Shown: positions 42,828-53,804, counted from the first letter of the stretch. The stretch is 64,000 nt of DNA from [Flavobacterium] thermophilum (GCA_900450595.1 UGGS01000001.1:558001-622000), one strand, 5' to 3'. The notes: generated by a model not told the origin, from the letters alone. Program-made: numbers and translations.

Positions 42828-44180
42828 ATGCAAACTGAACAAACCCACCAACTGTGGCTCGAAAAAGACGACCGATATATCTGGCATTCGATGAAGCCGT
42901 ATAACCCACAAGCAACGCTGATTGCCGCCGAAGCGAAAGGCTGCTGGGTGACGGATGCAGCTGGACGCCAGTATTTGGATGCGATGGCCGGGCTCTGGTG
43001 CGTCAACGTCGGCTATGGGCGCGAGGAACTCGCCGAAGCGGCGTATGAGCAGCTGAAGACGCTGGCGTATTTCCCGCTCACGCAAAGCCACCTGCCGGCC
43101 ATCGAGCTCGGGGAAAAGCTCAACGAACTGTTGGGCGATGAGTATGTCATCTTTTTCTCAAACAGCGGATCAGAGGCGAACGAAACGGCGTTTAAAATCG
43201 CCCGCCAATACCATCAGCAACGCGGGGAGCATCACCGGTACAAAATCATTTCCCGCTACCGGGCGTACCATGGGAATTCCATGGGGGCGCTCTCAGCGAC
43301 CGGGCAGGCGCAACGGAAATACAAATACGAACCGCTCGCGCCAGGGTTCATCCATGTGCCGCCGCCGGATGTGTACCGCGACCCGGATGCGGCGGATGAC
43401 CCGCGCCGGTTGCGGGCGGTCAAGGCCATTGATGATGTCATGACGTGGGAGTTGAGTGAAACGATTGCGGCCGTCATTATGGAGCCGATCATCACCGGGG
43501 GCGGTGTGCTCATTCCTCCGGACGGGTATATGAAAGCGGTCAAAGACGTGTGTGAAAAACACGGGGCTTTGCTGATTGTCGATGAAGTCATCTGCGGCTT
43601 CGGCCGGACGGGAGCGGCGTTCGGATTTCAACACTACGGCGTCAAGCCGGACATCATCACGATGGCAAAAGGCATTACGAGCGCGTATTTGCCGCTGGCG
43701 GCAACGGCGGTGCGAAAAGAGATTTATGAAGCGTTCAAGGGAACGGATGAATACGACTACTTCCGCCATGTCAATACGTTTGGCGGCCACCCGGCTTCGT
43801 GCGCGGTGGCGCTGAAAAACATCGAGATTATGGAGACGGAGCGGCTGTTTGACCGCTCGCGCGAGGCTGGGGAATGGCTGCTTGATGAGCTCAAAACGAA
43901 CCTAGCCGGCCACCCGTATGTCGGCGATGTGCGCGGCAAAGGGCTGCTTGTCGGCATTGAGCTTGTCGCTGACAAAGCGACGAAAGAGCCGCTCGATGTG
44001 TCGCTTGTCAATCAAGTGATCCATCGATGCAAAGAAAACGGCCTCATCATCGGCAAAAACGGAACGACAGTCGCCGGATACAACAACGTGCTCACCTTGT
44101 CGCCGCCGCTTTGCATCACGGATGATGAACTTTCGTTTGTGGTCCGCGTCTTGAGCGGGGCGCTAGCGGCCATTCAATAA
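42828..44180 (+). CDS. Omega-amino acid (beta-alanine) pyruvate aminotransferase
   Basis: 450-residue class III PLP transaminase. It should move the amino group of beta-alanine or beta-aminoisobutyrate to pyruvate or 2-oxoglutarate, giving the semialdehyde used by the dehydrogenase encoded just upstream. Markers are FSNSGSEANETAFKIAR, SRYRAYHGNSMGALSATG, LIVDEVICGFGRTG and the PLP lysine in DIITMAKGITSAYLP. The N-terminal YIWHSMKPY motif is typical of the beta-alanine/omega-amino acid branch. GTGAAAGGGGCAGAGAATC supplies the ribosome site. It closes the second operon, which a terminator follows. Confidence 0.9.
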   Translation: MQTEQTHQLWLEKDDRYIWHSMKPYNPQATLIAAEAKGCWVTDAAGRQYLDAMAGLWCVNVGYGREELAEAAYEQLKTLAYFPLTQSHLPAIELGEKLNELLGDEYVIFFSNSGSEANETAFKIARQYHQQRGEHHRYKIISRYRAYHGNSMGALSATGQAQRKYKYEPLAPGFIHVPPPDVYRDPDAADDPRRLRAVKAIDDVMTWELSETIAAVIMEPIITGGGVLIPPDGYMKAVKDVCEKHGALLIVDEVICGFGRTGAAFGFQHYGVKPDIITMAKGITSAYLPLAATAVRKEIYEAFKGTDEYDYFRHVNTFGGHPASCAVALKNIEIMETERLFDRSREAGEWLLDELKTNLAGHPYVGDVRGKGLLVGIELVADKATKEPLDVSLVNQVIHRCKENGLIIGKNGTTVAGYNNVLTLSPPLCITDDELSFVVRVLSGALAAIQ

Positions 44181-44190
44181 GAAGAAGGAC

Positions 44191-44226
44191 AAACGCCAGC
44201 TTGGGTCGACAGGCTGGTGTTTTGTT
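44191..44226 (+). terminator. Rho-independent terminator after the aminotransferase
   Basis: AAACGCCAGC/GCTGGTGTTT (10 bp with one G-T pair), then TGTTTG. Confidence 0.75.
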
Positions 44227-44415
44227 TGCCTTCGTGCAGACATTCGGAAAAACATAGAAGCAGGCCGCTGTCGCTAGGGTTGGACGTTCTCCCGGTTTCG
44301 AGATGGGAGATTCTTAGACATCTGCCTTAGGGCAGGCTGCTGGATCATCGATTCCTGTGCGTTTGACGAAAGATCGATCATGAACACTGAATGGCCATTC
44401 CGAACAAGAGCCGTT

Positions 44416-45003
44416 TTAACCCCATTCAAATACATACGTTAATGGAATAGCTAAGTCCTTAAATTGTGCGGAATGCAGCGTGTCTTGTTGCCCGTATGTG
44501 GCATGCCGTTGATATGTACCTTCGTGTAAATAGTACACATGAATCATTTTATTAGCAGTATCAACAATCCAATATTCCGCAATTCCATAGTGTTGGTAAG
44601 TATAAAATTTTTCGTTGTAATCTTTTAAAGCGGTTGAAGGTGACAAAACTTCAACAACTAGCGCAGGCGCCCCGTAACATCCTTTTTGGACAATCTGTTT
44701 TTTATTGCAAATCACGGCAATATCGGGTTGGACAATGTCATCAGGGGTTTCATACGTTTCATTTTTGCTAAGGAATACATCAAACGGCGCCATAAAGACG
44801 TAACAATGTTGGTTTTGGAAAAAATGGCGCAAAGCAAAATACAATTCTCCGACGGCAAATTGATGTTCCGAAGATGGAGCAGGTGTCATATTATAGGCTT
44901 TTCCATTTATCAGTTCCCAGCGGCCTTCCCATGTTTTCCAGTCAGCGTACGTGTAAATTTTGTTCAAGTCAGGGGTATTGCCCACTGTTTCACCTTCTTT
45001 CAT
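44416..45003 (-). CDS. Uma2-family putative endonuclease (DUF820)
   Basis: 195 residues. The family has a PD-(D/E)xK nuclease fold and is very abundant in cyanobacteria, less so in thermophilic bacilli. Signature parts are YADWKTWEGRWELINGKAY, DDIVQPDIAVIC with the catalytic Asp, and ALVVEVLSPSTALKDYNEKF with the Glu. Its biological role is not established; defence or DNA repair has been suggested. It is a stand-alone gene, minus strand, with no partner. Base composition is lower in GC than the adjacent core genes, in keeping with horizontal spread. Confidence 0.88.
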   Translation of the reverse strand: MKEGETVGNTPDLNKIYTYADWKTWEGRWELINGKAYNMTPAPSSEHQFAVGELYFALRHFFQNQHCYVFMAPFDVFLSKNETYETPDDIVQPDIAVICNKKQIVQKGCYGAPALVVEVLSPSTALKDYNEKFYTYQHYGIAEYWIVDTANKMIHVYYLHEGTYQRHATYGQQDTLHSAQFKDLAIPLTYVFEWG

Positions 45004-45196
45004 CTTAAAGATATGTTTGTTTACAGTTTAACATAAAGAAGTCAAGGAAGTGTAGGAAGGACTTTCATGAGACATTTATTCATCACCCGCCTACGCTGAC
45101 AACCGGAAGCGAGGGTTTTCTTGGTTCAGAAAGGAATCTGGCGTTTGGTTGTCGAATGACATGAGAGAAGAATGCATGAAGAAAGGGAGAGGAATG

Positions 45197-46183
45197 ATGT
45201 CCGCATTTCAAGCGTTTGTCGTCAACAAAACCGAAACAGAATTTACCGCCGGCGTGCAGACGATATCCATGGATGATTTGCCGGAAGGCGACGTCGTTGT
45301 CCGCGTCCATTATTCAAGCGTCAACTACAAAGATGGATTGGCGTCCATTCCGGACGGCAAAATTGTGAAAACGTATCCGTTCGTGCCGGGAATTGATTTG
45401 GCCGGGGTGGTTGTCTCGTCGCAACATCCGCGCTTCCGCGAAGGGGACGAGGTGATCGCGACCGGATATGAAATCGGTGTGACGCATTTCGGGGGCTACA
45501 GCGAGTACGCCCGGCTGCACGGCGATTGGCTCGTGCCGCTGCCAAAAGGGTTGACGTTGAAAGAAGCGATGGCGATCGGCACGGCTGGGTTCACGGCGGC
45601 ATTGTCCATTCACAGGCTTGAGGAGCATGGGTTGACGCCGGAACGCGGACCGGTGCTTGTCACGGGGGCGACGGGCGGCGTCGGGAGTCTGGCTGTGTCG
45701 ATGCTCGCCAAGCGCGGCTATACGGTGGAAGCGAGCACAGGCAAAACGGCGGAGCACGACTATTTGCGCGCCCTCGGCGCCAAGGAAGTGTTGACGCGCG
45801 AAGACGTCACGGCTGAACGCATTCGTCCGCTTGATAAGCAGCGCTGGGCCGCGGCGGTCGACCCGGTCGGCGGCCGGACGCTGGCGACGGTGTTAAGCCG
45901 CATCCGCTACGGCGGAGCGGTGGCGGTGAGTGGGTTGACAGGCGGCGTCGAGGTGCCGACAACCGTCCATCCATTCATTTTGCGCGGTGTCAGCTTGCTT
46001 GGCGTTGATTCCGTCTATTGTCCAATGGATTTGCGTTTGCGCATTTGGGAGCGGCTCGCTGGCGACTTAAAGCCGGATTTGGAGCGGATTGTTCAAGAAA
46101 TTTCGCTCGCTGAATTGCCGCAAGCGCTTGAGCGCATTTTGCGCGGCGAGCTGCGCGGCCGGACGGTCGTGCGGTTAGGATGA
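45197..46183 (+). CDS. YhdH/AcuI-family acrylyl-CoA reductase-like oxidoreductase
   Basis: 328-residue zinc-free medium-chain dehydrogenase. It begins MSAFQAFVVNKTETEFTAG after GAAAGGGAGAGGA. Markers are VHYSSVNYKDGLASIPDGK, FVPGIDLAGVVVSS, and the NADPH motif GPVLVTGATGGVGSLAVSML. The family reduces acrylyl-CoA to propionyl-CoA with NADPH or detoxifies quinones and enones. It is near the beta-alanine pathway, and 3-carbon acyl-CoA chemistry would fit, but it is separated by a Uma2 gene and is probably its own unit. Two adjacent ATGs are possible starts. Confidence 0.88.
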   Translation: MSAFQAFVVNKTETEFTAGVQTISMDDLPEGDVVVRVHYSSVNYKDGLASIPDGKIVKTYPFVPGIDLAGVVVSSQHPRFREGDEVIATGYEIGVTHFGGYSEYARLHGDWLVPLPKGLTLKEAMAIGTAGFTAALSIHRLEEHGLTPERGPVLVTGATGGVGSLAVSMLAKRGYTVEASTGKTAEHDYLRALGAKEVLTREDVTAERIRPLDKQRWAAAVDPVGGRTLATVLSRIRYGGAVAVSGLTGGVEVPTTVHPFILRGVSLLGVDSVYCPMDLRLRIWERLAGDLKPDLERIVQEISLAELPQALERILRGELRGRTVVRLG

Positions 46184-46301
46184 CGTTCGGACGCAATCGA
46201 ACGGAAGCAGCGTCCGAACTTGGTGCTCTCCACATCTTCTTTTTGAATGATCCTTGATGAGTGAAGGCGACGGAAAGGGGAAGTGTGCAGAAGAAGAAAG
46301 G

Positions 46302-46336
46302 AAAGACGCAGGGGGAAGCACCTGCGTCTTTTTTTT
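46302..46336. terminator. Rho-independent terminator between convergent genes
   Basis: AGACGCAGG/CCTGCGTCT (9 bp, perfect) with loop GGGAAGCA, then TTTTTTT. The A-rich left flank gives it some action on the minus strand, so it may serve both the oxidoreductase gene and gltC. Confidence 0.9.
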
Positions 46337-46382
46337 GTGATCTCGAACCCATTTTTCGACGTGAGCGTAGGCGGGGGAGCGT

Positions 46383-47294
46383 TCACCCCCGCAATTGATA
46401 CCGCTCGAGCTCCGCGAAAAAGTCTTTCACAAACCGGTAAAACACTTTCACCGACGGAGCGAGTTCGTGGTGGTCGGAAATGATAATGCCGACGTTGCGC
46501 TTTACTTGCGGCATCTCGATTGGCACTTTGGCGGCGTAGCGAAGAAGGCTTTCCGACAGGGCGCTTTCCGGCAGGAGGGTCACGCCGATGCCAGCGGAGA
46601 CAAGCCCTTTAATGGCATCGAGATCTTCGCCTTCCGATGAAATGTTGGGCGAAAATCCGGCTTGGTGGCAAGCGTCAATAACGATTTGATGCAAAATGTA
46701 TCCTTTTGGAAACGTTACAAATGGATCATGGCGCAGTTCGTTCAATACGATCCGGTCGCGGCGGGCGAGCGGATGGCTGTTCGGCAGGAGGGCCGCAAAC
46801 GGTTCGGAAAACAAAATTTCTCCTTTAATGCCGATTTCACGAACCGGAATCGGTCCGAGAAAGGCAAGGTCGATCTCCCGTTTTTTCACCGCTTCGATTA
46901 AATAATAGTACGACCCTTGGCGGAGATGGAACGAGACGTTTGGGTGCTCCGCTTTAAAGGCGGAGATGACCATCGGCATCATGTGGCTTGCCAGGCTTGT
47001 CGGAAACCCGATTTTAATCGTCCCGCGCTCCGGGTCTAAATATTCTTCGATTTGTTGCTTTGCATCATCGACCGCCTTCAACACCGCTTCGGCGTGCGGC
47101 AAAAAATGACGGCCGATGGGGGTGAGCTTCACGTTCCGCCCTTCCCGTTCAAAAAGCTGCACGCCAAGCTCCGCTTCTAAGTTTGCGATTTGCCGGCTGA
47201 TCGCCGACTGCGCGACATGGAGGGCATCGGCGGCTTCGGAGACGTGTTCGCGCCGGGCGACTTCCACGAAATATTGCAGTTGCCGCAGCTCCAT
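46383..47294 (-). CDS. gltC: LysR-family activator of glutamate synthase, GltC
   Basis: 303 residues, very like B. subtilis GltC from end to end. The N-terminal helix-turn-helix is [20 protein letters not shown], and the effector domain includes [20 protein letters not shown] and [20 protein letters not shown]. In B. subtilis GltC activates gltAB when 2-oxoglutarate is high and is inhibited by glutamate through the catabolic dehydrogenase RocG. The divergent position immediately before gltA supports the same job here. Confidence 0.95.
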   Translation of the reverse strand: MELRQLQYFVEVARREHVSEAADALHVAQSAISRQIANLEAELGVQLFEREGRNVKLTPIGRHFLPHAEAVLKAVDDAKQQIEEYLDPERGTIKIGFPTSLASHMMPMVISAFKAEHPNVSFHLRQGSYYYLIEAVKKREIDLAFLGPIPVREIGIKGEILFSEPFAALLPNSHPLARRDRIVLNELRHDPFVTFPKGYILHQIVIDACHQAGFSPNISSEGEDLDAIKGLVSAGIGVTLLPESALSESLLRYAAKVPIEMPQVKRNVGIIISDHHELAPSVKVFYRFVKDFFAELERYQLRG

Positions 47295-47351
47295 TTTTTT
47301 CCCTCCTTTTGATTGATCGCAAAAAGAGATGGATTTTATCTAAATTATATA

Positions 47352-47380
47352 TTGTTTATATTAATTTTGAAAACTACAAT
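47352..47380 (+). promoter_or_regulatory. gltA promoter
   Basis: TTGTTT (47352-47357) and TACAAT (47375-47380) are separated by 17 bases, 40 bases before the gltA start codon. The AT-rich block just upstream (ATCTAAATTATATATTG) is where GltC boxes (T-N11-A type) would be expected. Confidence 0.55.
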
Positions 47381-47419
47381 GAATATTACAGACAATTCGG
47401 AACGGGAGGGGAAGGCAGC

Positions 47420-50400
47420 ATGAAACACTACGGATTACCGGAAGCACAAGGGCTGTATCGCCCGGAATTTGAACATGATGCATGCGGGATCGGGTTTTAT
47501 GCGCATTTGAAAGGAAAACCGTCGCACGACATTATCAAAAAGGCACTTCATATGCTTCGCCAGCTTGAACACCGCGGCGGACAAGGGAGCGATCCGGAAA
47601 CGGGCGATGGCGCGGGCATTATGACGCAAATTCCGCATGAGTATTTTCAAGCGGTGTGCGGCGGGATGAACTTGCCGGAAAAAGGGCGCTACGGGGTCGG
47701 GATGTTCTTTTTGCCGGAAGAGGAAGCGAAACGGGCGTACTATGAATCGATGTTCAATGAGATCGTCGCTCAAGAAGGGCAACGGCTGCTCGGATGGCGG
47801 ACAGTTCCAGTTGATCGTGAAAAGCTTGGCAAACTGGCGCGGCAAAGCCAGCCGTTCATCCGCCAAGTGTTTGTCGCGGCAAGTGATGACGTGGCTGATG
47901 AGTTGGCGTTTGAACGGAAGCTGTATGTGATCCGCAAACAATTCGAAAAATGTGTGGAACACAACGAGTGCTATGTAGCGAGCTTCTCGAGCCGGACGAT
48001 CGTGTATAAAGGGCTTTTGACGCCGGAACAAATCGATGCGTTTTATTTGGATTTGCAAGATGAACGGTTCCGTTCGGCGTTTGCCCTCGTGCACTCGCGC
48101 TTCAGCACGAACACGTTCCCGAGCTGGGAGCGGGCCCATCCGAACCGCTATTTGATCCATAACGGCGAGATCAACACGCTGCGCGGCAATGTCAACTGGA
48201 TGACGGCGCGCGAGAAACAATTTGTGTCCGAAGCGTTCGGCGCGGATTTGGAAAAAGTCGTGCCGATTTTGGATACGAACGGCAGCGACTCGTCGATTTT
48301 GGACAATGCGTTTGAATTTTTCGTTCTCGCTGGCCGGAAGCCGGCCCATGTCGCGATGATGCTCATTCCGGAACCGTGGTTTTGGGATGAGCAGATGGAC
48401 GGGGCGAAAAAGGCGTTTTACGAGTACCACAGCTGTCTCATGGAGCCGTGGGACGGACCGACGGCGATTTCGTTCACCGACGGCAAGCAAATCGGCGCCA
48501 TTTTGGACCGGAACGGTTTGCGTCCGGCCCGCTATTATGTCACCAAAGACGACTATATTATTTTCTCATCCGAAGTCGGCGTCATCGATGTTGACCCGAA
48601 CAACATTTTATATAAGGAACGGCTGAGCCCGGGGAAAATGCTGTTGGTTGACCTCGAGCAAGGGCGCATCATCTCTGACCAGGAAATCAAGGAAGAAATG
48701 GCTCATGAAAAGCCATATCGCCAATGGATCAACGAGCAAATGATCACGCTTGGCGATCTGGAAATTCCGGAGGACGTCGAAGCGCCGAAGCAGCTTGTCA
48801 AGCTGCAAAAAGCGTTCGGCTACACGTTTGAAGATGTGGAAAAAACGATTTTGCCGATGGCGACGGAGGGGAAAGATCCGACGGGGGCGATGGGCATGGA
48901 TGCGCCGCTTGCCGTGCTGTCCGAGCGGCCGCAAAGCTTGTTCAACTACTTCAAGCAGCTGTTTGCCCAAGTGACAAATCCGCCGATTGACGCCATCCGC
49001 GAATATGTCGTCACGTCAACGATGACGCTGCTCGGTAAAGAAGGGAATATTTTGCATCCGGACGCCAAAGCGGCGCGGCGCATTCGCCTTGAGACGCCGC
49101 TGTTGACGAACGAAGAACTGGCGGCGTTAAAAGCGAATCCACACCCGGAATTTGCGTGCGCGGTGCTGCCTACGCTGTTTACTGATGATTTGAAACAGGC
49201 GCTTGATGAGCTGTTTGCCAAAGCGGATGAAGCGATCGAAAACGGGGCGGCGCTTCTTGTGCTGTCCGACCGCGGCGTTGATGACACGCATGTGGCGATT
49301 CCGGTGTTGCTGGCGGTAAGCGGGCTTCATCAACACCTTGTCCGCAACGGGACGCGCACGAACGTCAGCCTGCTTGTCGAAAGCGGCGAAGCGCGTGAAG
49401 TGCACCATTTTGCGGCGCTCATCGGCTACGGGGCGGACGCCATCAACCCGTACTTGGCGCTCGAGACGATCCGCCAGGCGTCAGAAAACGGCGTCATCGC
49501 CTTGTCGTACCGGGAAGCAGCGAAAACGTACATCAAGGCGGCTGTTGACGGCGTCGTCAAAGTGATGTCGAAAATGGGCATTTCGACGGTGCAAAGCTAC
49601 CGCGGCGCACAAATTTTTGAAGCGGTCGGCATCGGCGACGATGTCATTGAGGAATACTTCACCGGCACGGCGTCGCAAATCGGCGGCATCGGGCTTGCGG
49701 AAATTGCGAAAGAAGCGAAAATGCGCCACGAAGCCGCTTTCGGAGCGCGGCATGAAGACGATGTGCTCGATGCAGGCAGCGAGCTGCAATGGCGGCGCAA
49801 CGGCGAACATCACGCGTTCAACCCGAAGACGATCCATTTGTTGCAATGGGCGTGCCGGAAAAACGATTACAACCTCTATAAACAATATTCGAAACTGGCC
49901 AATGAAGAACAGTTGACGTTTTTGCGCAACTTGTTCGACTTCGATTCGAAGCGCCCTCCGGTGCCGATTGACGAAGTCGAGCCGGTTGAATCGATCGTCC
50001 GCCGCTTTAAAACCGGCGCGATGTCGTTCGGTTCGATCAGCCAAGAAGCGCATGAGGCGCTGGCGATCGCCATGAACCGGATCGGCGGAAAAAGCAACAG
50101 CGGCGAGGGCGGCGAAGATCCAGCCCGCTACGTGAAAGACGACAACGGCGACTGGCGCCGCAGCGCGATCAAACAAGTGGCGTCCGGGCGTTTTGGCGTA
50201 AAAAGCCATTATTTGGTTAACGCTGACGAATTGCAAATCAAAATGGCGCAAGGGGCAAAACCGGGTGAAGGCGGGCAGCTTCCAGCCAACAAAGTGTACC
50301 CGTGGGTCGGCAAAGTGCGCGGCTCAACGCCGGGAGTCGAGCTCATTTCCCCGCCGCCGCACCATGACATTTACTCGATCGAAGACTTGGCCCAGCTCAT

Positions 50401-51979
50401 TTACGATTTGAAAAACGCCAACAAAGACGCGCGCATCAGCGTCAAGCTTGTCGCCAAGGCCGGCGTTGGCACGATCGCCGCTGGCGTGGCGAAAGGGAAC
50501 GCCGATGTCATTGTCATCAGCGGCTATGACGGCGGCACGGGTGCGTCGCCGAAAACGAGCATCAAGCATGCCGGCTTGCCGTGGGAGCTCGGATTGGCGG
50601 AAACGCATCAGACGCTCATGTTGAATGGTTTGCGAGACCGCGTCGTCTTGGAAACGGACGGAAAATTGATGACAGGACGCGATGTTGTCATGGCCGCTTT
50701 GTTCGGCGCTGAAGAGTTCGGGTTTGCGACGGCTCCGCTTGTCGTCTTAGGCTGTGTCATGATGCGCGTCTGTCATTTGGATACGTGCCCGGTCGGCGTG
50801 GCGACGCAAAATCCGGAGCTGCGCAAGAAATTTGCCGGCGATCCGGACCATGTCGTCAACTTCATGTATTTCGTCGCTCAGGAAGTGCGGGAAATTATGG
50901 CGGAACTCGGCTTCCGCACGATTGACGAAATGGTCGGCCGCGTTGACGTTTTGAAAGTGAGCGAACGGGCAAAAGCGCATTGGAAAGCGAAACATCTTGA
51001 CTTGTCTCGTCTCTTGTACCAAGTCGATGGCCCGCGCACAGGCAGCAAAGGGCAAAACCATCGAATGGAAGAGACGCTCGACTATACGGAAATTTTGCCT
51101 GCGGTGCAGCCAGCGCTTGAGCGGCAAGAGCCGGTTGCGCTCGAGCTCGCCATTCGCAACGTCCACCGCACGGTCGGGGCGATGACGGGAAGCGAAATCT
51201 CGAAGCGCTACGGCGAGGAAGGACTGCCGGAGGATACGATCCGCCTTCACTTCACCGGATCGGCGGGGCAGAGCTTTGCGGCGTTTGTGCCAAAAGGGAT
51301 GACGCTCGAACTCGTCGGCGATGCGAACGATTACGTCGGCAAAGGGCTTTCCGGCGGCAAAGTGATCGTCCGTCCGCCGCATGAGGCGCCGTTTGCCGCC
51401 GCGGACAACGTCATCATCGGCAACGTGGCGTTTTACGGGGCTACAAGCGGCGAAGCGTACATCCGCGGCCGCGCTGGGGAGCGGTTCTGCGTCCGCAACA
51501 GCGGCGTCCATGCCGTTGTCGAAGGCGTCGGCGACCATGGCTGTGAATATATGACCGGCGGCCGTGTCGTCATTCTCGGTTCGGTCGGCAAAAACTTCGC
51601 CGCCGGCATGTCGGGAGGGATCGCCTACGTCTTGGCGGACGATGACAGCTGGCGGGAAACGGCCAACGGCGAGCTCGTTTCGTTTGAGCCGCTCGCAGAT
51701 GAAGCCGAGATTTTGGAAGTGCGCCGGATGATCGAAAACCATTACCGCTACACAGGAAGCCCGCGGGCCGCGTTGGTGCTCGATGAGTGGGACGCTTACG
51801 TCCGCCGCTTCGTCAAAGTCATTCCGCGCAACTATAAACTGATGATCGAGACGATTGAAACGCTCGAACAGTCCGGGCTTTCGCACGAAGAAGCCGTTAT
51901 GGTGGCGTTTGAAACGGTGGCGAAACAGAAAAAAGCGGCTGTCGGCGGCGTCCATCAGCTCGAGGCGGTGGCGAAGTAA
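47420..51979 (+). CDS. gltA: Glutamate synthase (NADPH) large subunit
   Basis: 1519 residues. Makes two glutamates from glutamine and 2-oxoglutarate. The protein is made with a 21-residue propeptide; cleavage before Cys22 ([14 protein letters not shown]) frees the N-terminal nucleophile of the glutaminase domain. The central and FMN domains follow ([27 protein letters not shown]), then the [3Fe-4S] cysteines in [15 protein letters not shown], and a C-terminal beta-helix rich in G-x-x-x-G repeats ([20 protein letters not shown]). The ATG follows GGGAGGGGAAGGCAGC; frames open upstream cross the promoter. gltB follows after 146 bases containing a strong hairpin. Confidence 0.97.
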   Translation: MKHYGLPEAQGLYRPEFEHDACGIGFYAHLKGKPSHDIIKKALHMLRQLEHRGGQGSDPETGDGAGIMTQIPHEYFQAVCGGMNLPEKGRYGVGMFFLPEEEAKRAYYESMFNEIVAQEGQRLLGWRTVPVDREKLGKLARQSQPFIRQVFVAASDDVADELAFERKLYVIRKQFEKCVEHNECYVASFSSRTIVYKGLLTPEQIDAFYLDLQDERFRSAFALVHSRFSTNTFPSWERAHPNRYLIHNGEINTLRGNVNWMTAREKQFVSEAFGADLEKVVPILDTNGSDSSILDNAFEFFVLAGRKPAHVAMMLIPEPWFWDEQMDGAKKAFYEYHSCLMEPWDGPTAISFTDGKQIGAILDRNGLRPARYYVTKDDYIIFSSEVGVIDVDPNNILYKERLSPGKMLLVDLEQGRIISDQEIKEEMAHEKPYRQWINEQMITLGDLEIPEDVEAPKQLVKLQKAFGYTFEDVEKTILPMATEGKDPTGAMGMDAPLAVLSERPQSLFNYFKQLFAQVTNPPIDAIREYVVTSTMTLLGKEGNILHPDAKAARRIRLETPLLTNEELAALKANPHPEFACAVLPTLFTDDLKQALDELFAKADEAIENGAALLVLSDRGVDDTHVAIPVLLAVSGLHQHLVRNGTRTNVSLLVESGEAREVHHFAALIGYGADAINPYLALETIRQASENGVIALSYREAAKTYIKAAVDGVVKVMSKMGISTVQSYRGAQIFEAVGIGDDVIEEYFTGTASQIGGIGLAEIAKEAKMRHEAAFGARHEDDVLDAGSELQWRRNGEHHAFNPKTIHLLQWACRKNDYNLYKQYSKLANEEQLTFLRNLFDFDSKRPPVPIDEVEPVESIVRRFKTGAMSFGSISQEAHEALAIAMNRIGGKSNSGEGGEDPARYVKDDNGDWRRSAIKQVASGRFGVKSHYLVNADELQIKMAQGAKPGEGGQLPANKVYPWVGKVRGSTPGVELISPPPHHDIYSIEDLAQLIYDLKNANKDARISVKLVAKAGVGTIAAGVAKGNADVIVISGYDGGTGASPKTSIKHAGLPWELGLAETHQTLMLNGLRDRVVLETDGKLMTGRDVVMAALFGAEEFGFATAPLVVLGCVMMRVCHLDTCPVGVATQNPELRKKFAGDPDHVVNFMYFVAQEVREIMAELGFRTIDEMVGRVDVLKVSERAKAHWKAKHLDLSRLLYQVDGPRTGSKGQNHRMEETLDYTEILPAVQPALERQEPVALELAIRNVHRTVGAMTGSEISKRYGEEGLPEDTIRLHFTGSAGQSFAAFVPKGMTLELVGDANDYVGKGLSGGKVIVRPPHEAPFAAADNVIIGNVAFYGATSGEAYIRGRAGERFCVRNSGVHAVVEGVGDHGCEYMTGGRVVILGSVGKNFAAGMSGGIAYVLADDDSWRETANGELVSFEPLADEAEILEVRRMIENHYRYTGSPRAALVLDEWDAYVRRFVKVIPRNYKLMIETIETLEQSGLSHEEAVMVAFETVAKQKKAAVGGVHQLEAVAK

Positions 51980-52021
51980 CGCCGCAGCTTGCGGACGGCC
52001 GCAGGGCGACGGCGCCGCTTT

Positions 52022-52051
52022 GGCCCCGCGGCTTCGCGGGGCCCCGCTTTT
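52022..52051 (+). terminator. Strong hairpin between gltA and gltB
   Basis: GGCCCCGCG/CGCGGGGCC is a perfect 9-bp stem with loop GCTT, followed by CCGCTTTTTG. It has the form of a rho-independent terminator or attenuator within the operon. It may lower gltB transcription or protect the 3' end of gltA mRNA. Confidence 0.7.
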
Positions 52052-52125
52052 TGATCGGCCCAACAGGCGGGAAGGCCGCATGAGAGAAGAGAGGATGTGT
52101 ACGGAAAGAAGGAGGGGGAACCATC

Positions 52126-53610
52126 GTGGGAAAAACAACAGGGTTTATGGAATATGCTCGCGAGGAAGAGAAAAAGCGCGACCCGCTTTCCCGTCTTGAT
52201 GATTGGAAAGAATATACGCAGCCGTTTTCCGAAGAAGTGCTGGCGCGCCAAGGCGCCCGCTGCATGGATTGCGGCACGCCGTTTTGCCATATGGGGTTGG
52301 AGCTGAACGGCCTCACTTCCGGATGCCCAGTGCATAACTTAATTCCGGAATGGAACGATTTAGTGTACCGCGGCCGTTGGAAAGAAGCGCTTGACCGTTT
52401 GCTGAAAACGAACAACTTCCCGGAATTCACCGGCCGCGTCTGTCCGGCGCCGTGCGAGGGATCGTGTACGGTGGCGATTTCCGACCCGGCGGTTGCCATT
52501 AAAGGGATTGAACGGGCCATTATCGATAAAGGATTCGCGGAAGGATGGGTGAAACCGCGCATTCCGAAAACGCGAACGGGAAAAAAAGTGGCTATCGTCG
52601 GCTCCGGTCCGGCCGGGCTCGCCTGCGCCGACCAACTTAACCAAGCTGGCCATTCGGTGACGGTGTACGAGCGGGCTGACCGCATCGGCGGCTTATTGAT
52701 GTACGGCATTCCGAATATGAAACTGGAAAAAGAAGTGGTCGAGCGTCGGGTGCGTCTGCTCGAAGAGGAAGGCATCACGTTTATTACGAACACCGAAGTC
52801 GGCAAAGATATTATGGCTGACGAACTTCGTGCTCAGTACGACGCCGTCGTCTTGTGCATCGGTGCGCAAAAGCAGCGCGATTTGGCCATTGAAGGCCGTG
52901 AGCTTGAGGGCGTCCATTTTGCGATGGACTATTTAACGGGCGTGACGAAAAGTTTATTGGATTCGAATTTTGCCGACGGCCAGTTTATCGATGCCAAGGG
53001 AAAACGTGTCATCGTGATCGGCGGCGGCGACACGGGGGCCGACTGCGTGGCGACCGCGCTGCGCCAAGGCTGCAAAAGCGTCGTCCAGTTTGGCAAACAC
53101 CCGGCTTTGCCGGACAAGCGCCCAGACAATAACCCTTGGCCGCAATATCCGCTCGTCTTTACGCTCGACTACGCATACGAAGAAGCAAAAGCGAAATTCG
53201 GCGCCGACCCGCGCCAATATTGCATTCAAACGAAAAAAATCGTAGGCGACGAGCACGGCCGCGTGAAAGAGCTGCATACGATTCAAATGGAAAAAATCAT
53301 TGATGAAAACGGCAAAGCGATCTTTAAAGAAATTCCGGGGACGGAACAAGTATGGCCGTGTGATTTGGTGTTTATCGCCATCGGGTTTGAAGGGCCAGAG
53401 CAGCCGTTGTTGAAGCAGTTTGGCGTGGAAACAGTGAACAATAAAGTGAAAGCCCCATACGGCAAATATACAACAAACATCGAGGGCGTGTTTGCCGCCG
53501 GCGACGCCCGCCGCGGCCAAAGTTTAATTGTCTGGGCCATCCACGAAGGCCGCGGGGCGGCTCGTGAAGTCGATCGGTTCCTGATGGGAGAGACGAAGCT
53601 GCCGTCGTAA
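52126..53610 (+). CDS. gltB: Glutamate synthase (NADPH) small subunit
   Basis: 494 residues. Takes electrons from NADPH through FAD and two [4Fe-4S] clusters to the large subunit. The N-terminal cysteines are RCMDCGTPFCHMG and CPAPCEGSCTVA. The FAD motif is VAIVGSGPAGLACADQLNQA and the NADPH motif is VIVIGGGDTGADCVATALRQ. The start is a GTG with AAGGAGGGGGAACCATC upstream. Its own fold is shared with the PreT-like subunit in the pyrimidine locus (34662-36059). A near-perfect terminator follows. Confidence 0.96.
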   Translation: MGKTTGFMEYAREEEKKRDPLSRLDDWKEYTQPFSEEVLARQGARCMDCGTPFCHMGLELNGLTSGCPVHNLIPEWNDLVYRGRWKEALDRLLKTNNFPEFTGRVCPAPCEGSCTVAISDPAVAIKGIERAIIDKGFAEGWVKPRIPKTRTGKKVAIVGSGPAGLACADQLNQAGHSVTVYERADRIGGLLMYGIPNMKLEKEVVERRVRLLEEEGITFITNTEVGKDIMADELRAQYDAVVLCIGAQKQRDLAIEGRELEGVHFAMDYLTGVTKSLLDSNFADGQFIDAKGKRVIVIGGGDTGADCVATALRQGCKSVVQFGKHPALPDKRPDNNPWPQYPLVFTLDYAYEEAKAKFGADPRQYCIQTKKIVGDEHGRVKELHTIQMEKIIDENGKAIFKEIPGTEQVWPCDLVFIAIGFEGPEQPLLKQFGVETVNNKVKAPYGKYTTNIEGVFAAGDARRGQSLIVWAIHEGRGAAREVDRFLMGETKLPS

Positions 53611-53618
53611 CGGCTGTT

Positions 53619-53656
53619 TCCTCCTTAAAAAGTGCTGCTTTTTAAGGAGGATTTTT
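53619..53656 (+). terminator. Rho-independent terminator of gltAB
   Basis: TCCTCCTTAAAAAG/CTTTTTAAGGAGGA (14 bp, perfect) with loop TGCTG and TTTTTC. Confidence 0.95.
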
Positions 53657-53804
53657 CTTTTGTTCATGAAAATATATTAAGTTATAATGAGGAACTTTCA
53701 ATGTTTCCTTTTGGTTTGATCTCCGTACAAATCGACTTTGATATCCAGTGGTGGGCAACCGACTGATGCGGTTGTGAGGAAGCATCAACAAGGAGTGAGT
53801 CAGA

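Noticed and set aside
33745..44180. Allantoin or purine catabolic locus, suggested by the PucR and NCS1 families
   Set aside because: No allantoinase, allantoate amidohydrolase or xanthine dehydrogenase is present, whereas every reductive pyrimidine step is.
47435..48490. 351-codon minus-strand frame
   Set aside because: It lies wholly inside gltA on the opposite strand, has no protein-family character and reflects the GC-rich third positions.
50747..52138. 463-codon minus-strand frame at the end of gltA
   Set aside because: It is antisense to gltA, rich in Arg/His/Asp as is typical of such shadows, and has no ribosome site.
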